From NCBI RefSeq assembly GCF_025118155.1, contig NW_026251450.1, positions 1 through 10,293 on the forward strand: DNA of 10,293 bases, read 5' to 3'. This DNA comes from Cokeromyces recurvatus (Eukaryota; Mucoromycota; Mucoromycetes; Mucorales; Mucoraceae). The notes beneath the pieces are model-generated. The model made no database searches. It was not told where the DNA came from and saw nothing but the letters and a program-made list of their open reading frames with translations. Positions 8,434-10,293 of the stretch are shown piece after piece; the stretch's first letter is position 1; each line of letters begins with the position of its first letter. The position numbers and the translations under genes were made by a program.

Positions 8434-8692
8434 TCATAAGCGATTGTTTACATTCATACTTGTCAAACACAAAATAACTCGTCTACATTGATGATAACCT
8501 CGAAACCATAAAAGAAAAATGTTTGCTAACTATAAAAATAATGTATTAAAAAGGATGACAGATTAAGAAAAATACACAATATATTATACTATACTCTAAG
8601 AAAAAAAAGTACCTTTTTATTTTTGTTAGCATCATAAATATATTTGCTCATAATACTGTTCAATGCATCAATAATGTAACAACTAGAGGAAC
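8434..8692 (-). pseudogene. two exon-like segments on the minus strand
   Basis: The sequence 8692-8613 follows a strong acceptor (TTCTTTTATAG) and precedes a GTACTT donor. In one frame it reads SSSCYIIDALNSIMSKYIY and on through DANKNKK. After an 83-nt intron ending in TTTTTATAG at 8530, the frame continues at 8529-8434 for 31 codons (LANIFLLWFRGYHQCRRV...) to TGA. A different frame of the lower part is also open, so the second exon is less certain. No first exon with matching phase was found; an ATG at 8939-8937 opens only 34 codons (MATTSRIYLLHVTTIKKK...). The protein is unrecognised; a decayed gene or chance are both possible. Confidence 0.3.
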
Positions 8693-9041
8693 CTATAAAA
8701 GAATAAAAATATATATATTGATTAGTAAAAAGCCATAAAGCCATAAACATAATAAATACTACGCTTTGTTCATTTGTTTGTTTAGCAAAATGTATGTTTG
8801 AATTAATTAAAACTAAATATTTATATATAAACAGCTAATTAGTATTCAAAGAATTAAAATTTATTTTAATGTTGACAACAGTATTCTTTTTTTTTATTGT
8901 TGTTACGTGTAATAAATATATTCTGCTGGTAGTTGCCATTCTATAATATTAATAAAAGGCTTGAAAAAAAATAAAGAAAGAAACAAAGAAAGCAAAAAAA
9001 AAACTTTTTCTGAGGAGTAAAATTAAAAAATTATCGTCCAG

Positions 9042-9276
9042 TCAAAATACAACTAAGATTAGCTTTGTAACATGTCTAAAAAGAATATACAGTAAAAAAA
9101 AATAATATAGGTAAACTTTCTATATCCTTCTTGATTGTTATATAAAAGTTTTTCAATATCGTTAATATTTTTAATTAAATAACTACATCCATTTTTGAAA
9201 TAATTAAGCTATTGTACATTTACCGCTCATTGAACAAATGTTGAGAATATATAAATAGTAAAGGATCTTCCTGTCG
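9042..9276 (-). pseudogene. exon-like pair at the 3' end of a minus-strand gene
   Basis: After an acceptor ending at 9277 (TATAGTAG), 9276-9224 reads RQEDPLLFIYSQHLFNE and ends in phase 2 at a GTAAAT donor. A 148-nt intron closes with TATTCTTTTTAG at 9076, and the joined frame runs on as RHVTKLILVVF to TGA 9044-9042. Phase agreement and a good polypyrimidine acceptor support it, but the exons are short and other frames are also open in both pieces. Confidence 0.25.
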
Positions 9277-9481
9277 CTACTATAGAATAAAGCTGTCTTG
9301 AAGCTAATGTTCTTTTTTCTTTATAGAAAAAATAAATAAATGATACAATATCTACATATTTGATAACTTGGACATTTATAATTATTGAATCACTCTTTTT
9401 ATATTTGTATACATCATCAGATTTGACCCTTTATTATGCATATATTAAAACAAATATTATATAGATTAATGTTGAGTTTAT

Positions 9482-9517
9482 TAACAGAAATCATAAATGA
9501 CAAATGCTTCTTCAACT
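9482..9517 (-). pseudogene. short terminal-exon-like segment
   Basis: After CAG on the minus strand, a phase that borrows one base from an upstream exon reads EEAFVIYDFC and then stops at TAA. It is too short to assign. A longer overlapping frame (through KKHLSFMISVNK) is open too, so the true frame is unknown. Confidence 0.15.
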
Positions 9518-9816
9518 GTGATTTAGGAATGAATTGATTGAACTCTTTTTAAATTAATAGAAAAAAAATACCTTGACACTAATTATTATATGTATTTATT
9601 TTTATTTTTTTCGATACCCCTTATGACTGTTATTTCATGTGGGTGTGAATTACTTTAGCATTTTGAATACATTTATATAAATGATTAATAATTATGCTGA
9701 TCAAACTTGCAGTTTTTTATTATTGTAAAATGTATTTTGCTTTAAAATATATTATAAAGTAAATTATCAATAATGATAGCAAGTAAAGCGAAAAATGTTT
9801 ATAAAATTGTAGTCAT

Positions 9817-9970
9817 CAACATTCATATGAAACATTTCGTTGAAATAAAGAATAACTATATAATCTTTTCGAGTAATAACGTTAGCAACATTCATTGAGA
9901 CATTTCGCTGAAATAAAGAATAACTGTATAATCTTTTCGAGTAATAACGTTAGCAACATTCATTGAGACA
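9817..9970 (+). repeat. 68-69-nt tandem repeat, 2.25 copies
   Basis: Units start at 9817, 9886 and 9954 with CAACATTCAT and end with GTAATAACGTTAG. Unit 1 is 69 nt, unit 2 is 68 nt, and the third stops after CAACATTCATTGAGACA at 9970. Units 1 and 2 differ at only a few sites (for example CATATGAAACA against CATTGAGACA, and CTATATAA against CTGTATAA), so the duplication is fairly recent. Confidence 0.9.
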
Positions 9971-10092
9971 ACTATTTGCAATCTTAGATAACAATGTACT
10001 AATCATCTGTTTTTTGGTAGAATTCAAATAAAACAAATAAATAGAAATGTAGGGGAAAGAAAATACAATTGTCATGAGCTGACTTATAATGT

Positions 10093-10113
10093 CATGTTTC
10101 ATGATTAAACATG
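10093..10113. repeat. 7-bp hairpin
   Basis: CATGTTT (10093-10099) and AAACATG (10107-10113) pair around a 7-nt loop. No function can be assigned. Confidence 0.4.
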
Positions 10114-10196
10114 CGGATCATAAATTCATTTAAGAAATTCTATCCTAACTCTCTCTTGATCCGCTCCATCTAATAATATTAAAATCACTAACACTT

Positions 10197-10293
10197 TGTT
10201 GTCAACAATATACCTAATTCGGTCGTAACTAATACTTTTCTGATTCACATCCTATCCTCAGACCTCTTTAACAATTCTTATAAATACCCCATC
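10197..10293 (+). mobile_element. possible LTR left part, cut by the window edge
   Basis: TGTTGTCAACA (10197-10207) has the TGTTG/CAACA form common at LTR ends. It is followed by a region less AT-rich than its surroundings and by TATAAATA (10279-10286), which would suit a U3 promoter. The window ends before any confirming feature, so this is a weak call; an ordinary gene promoter is equally possible. Confidence 0.2.

Larger units (their letters stand above)
8940..9816. other. AT-rich stretch with only weak exon-like pieces
   Basis: Apart from the minus-strand segments listed separately at 9042-9276 and 9482-9517, this stretch is low-complexity A/T sequence with homopolymer runs and no recognisable gene, RNA or repeat. 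Confidence 0.4.

Noticed and set aside
8267..8470. Minus-strand 67-codon ORF
   Set aside because: Its first third looks coding-like but the rest is Tyr/Val/Leu low-complexity from AT repeats. The alternative frame continuing from 8613 fits the splice sites better.

Overview
This is a very AT-rich eukaryotic window. Its genes are split by short introns (47-83 nt) with GTAAGT-like donors and TAG/CAG acceptors, which points to a fungus. I favour an early-diverging, mucoralean-type fungus (Mucoromycota): the intron style fits, and the protein of the first gene resembles, from memory only, a family of uncharacterised mucoralean proteins. No rRNA, standard tRNA, CRISPR or bacterial operon structure is visible.

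Layout. At 1-323 there is a small coding-like remnant and a strong 12-bp hairpin. 324-2586 is non-coding, with one copy (about 1016-1600) of a ~0.5 kb dispersed repeat and two TATAAATAG boxes. 2587-3966 (+) is a four-exon gene of about 398 codons that is almost completely readable but carries three in-frame stops and one extra A in an A7 run, so it is a recent pseudogene. It keeps the core signature of a PD-(D/E)xK nuclease-like fold. A second direct copy of the dispersed repeat lies at about 4533-5050, so the pseudogene sits between the two copies. 5144-5376 holds a decayed tRNA-like (SINE-like) element on the minus strand between two hairpins with related stems.

5514-6558 (-) and 6908-8171 (+) are two multi-exon genes, transcribed divergently from a 349-nt intergenic region that contains an ACGCGT box. 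The minus gene is intact over four exons (283 aa) and I do not recognise its family. The plus gene has five exons (about 338 aa), an extreme poly-glutamate tract encoded by a 113-nt purine-only run, and two single-base frame breaks, both in A homopolymers.

8172-10293 is extremely AT-rich and has no confident gene. It holds several exon-like minus-strand pieces with plausible splice sites (8434-8692, 9042-9276, 9482-9517), a 68-69-nt tandem repeat (9817-9970), a small palindrome, and a possible LTR-like edge at the right end.

Together this looks like a decaying, repeat-rich accessory region: one gene dying between direct repeats next to a divergent pair of unrecognised genes. No shared pathway can be inferred.
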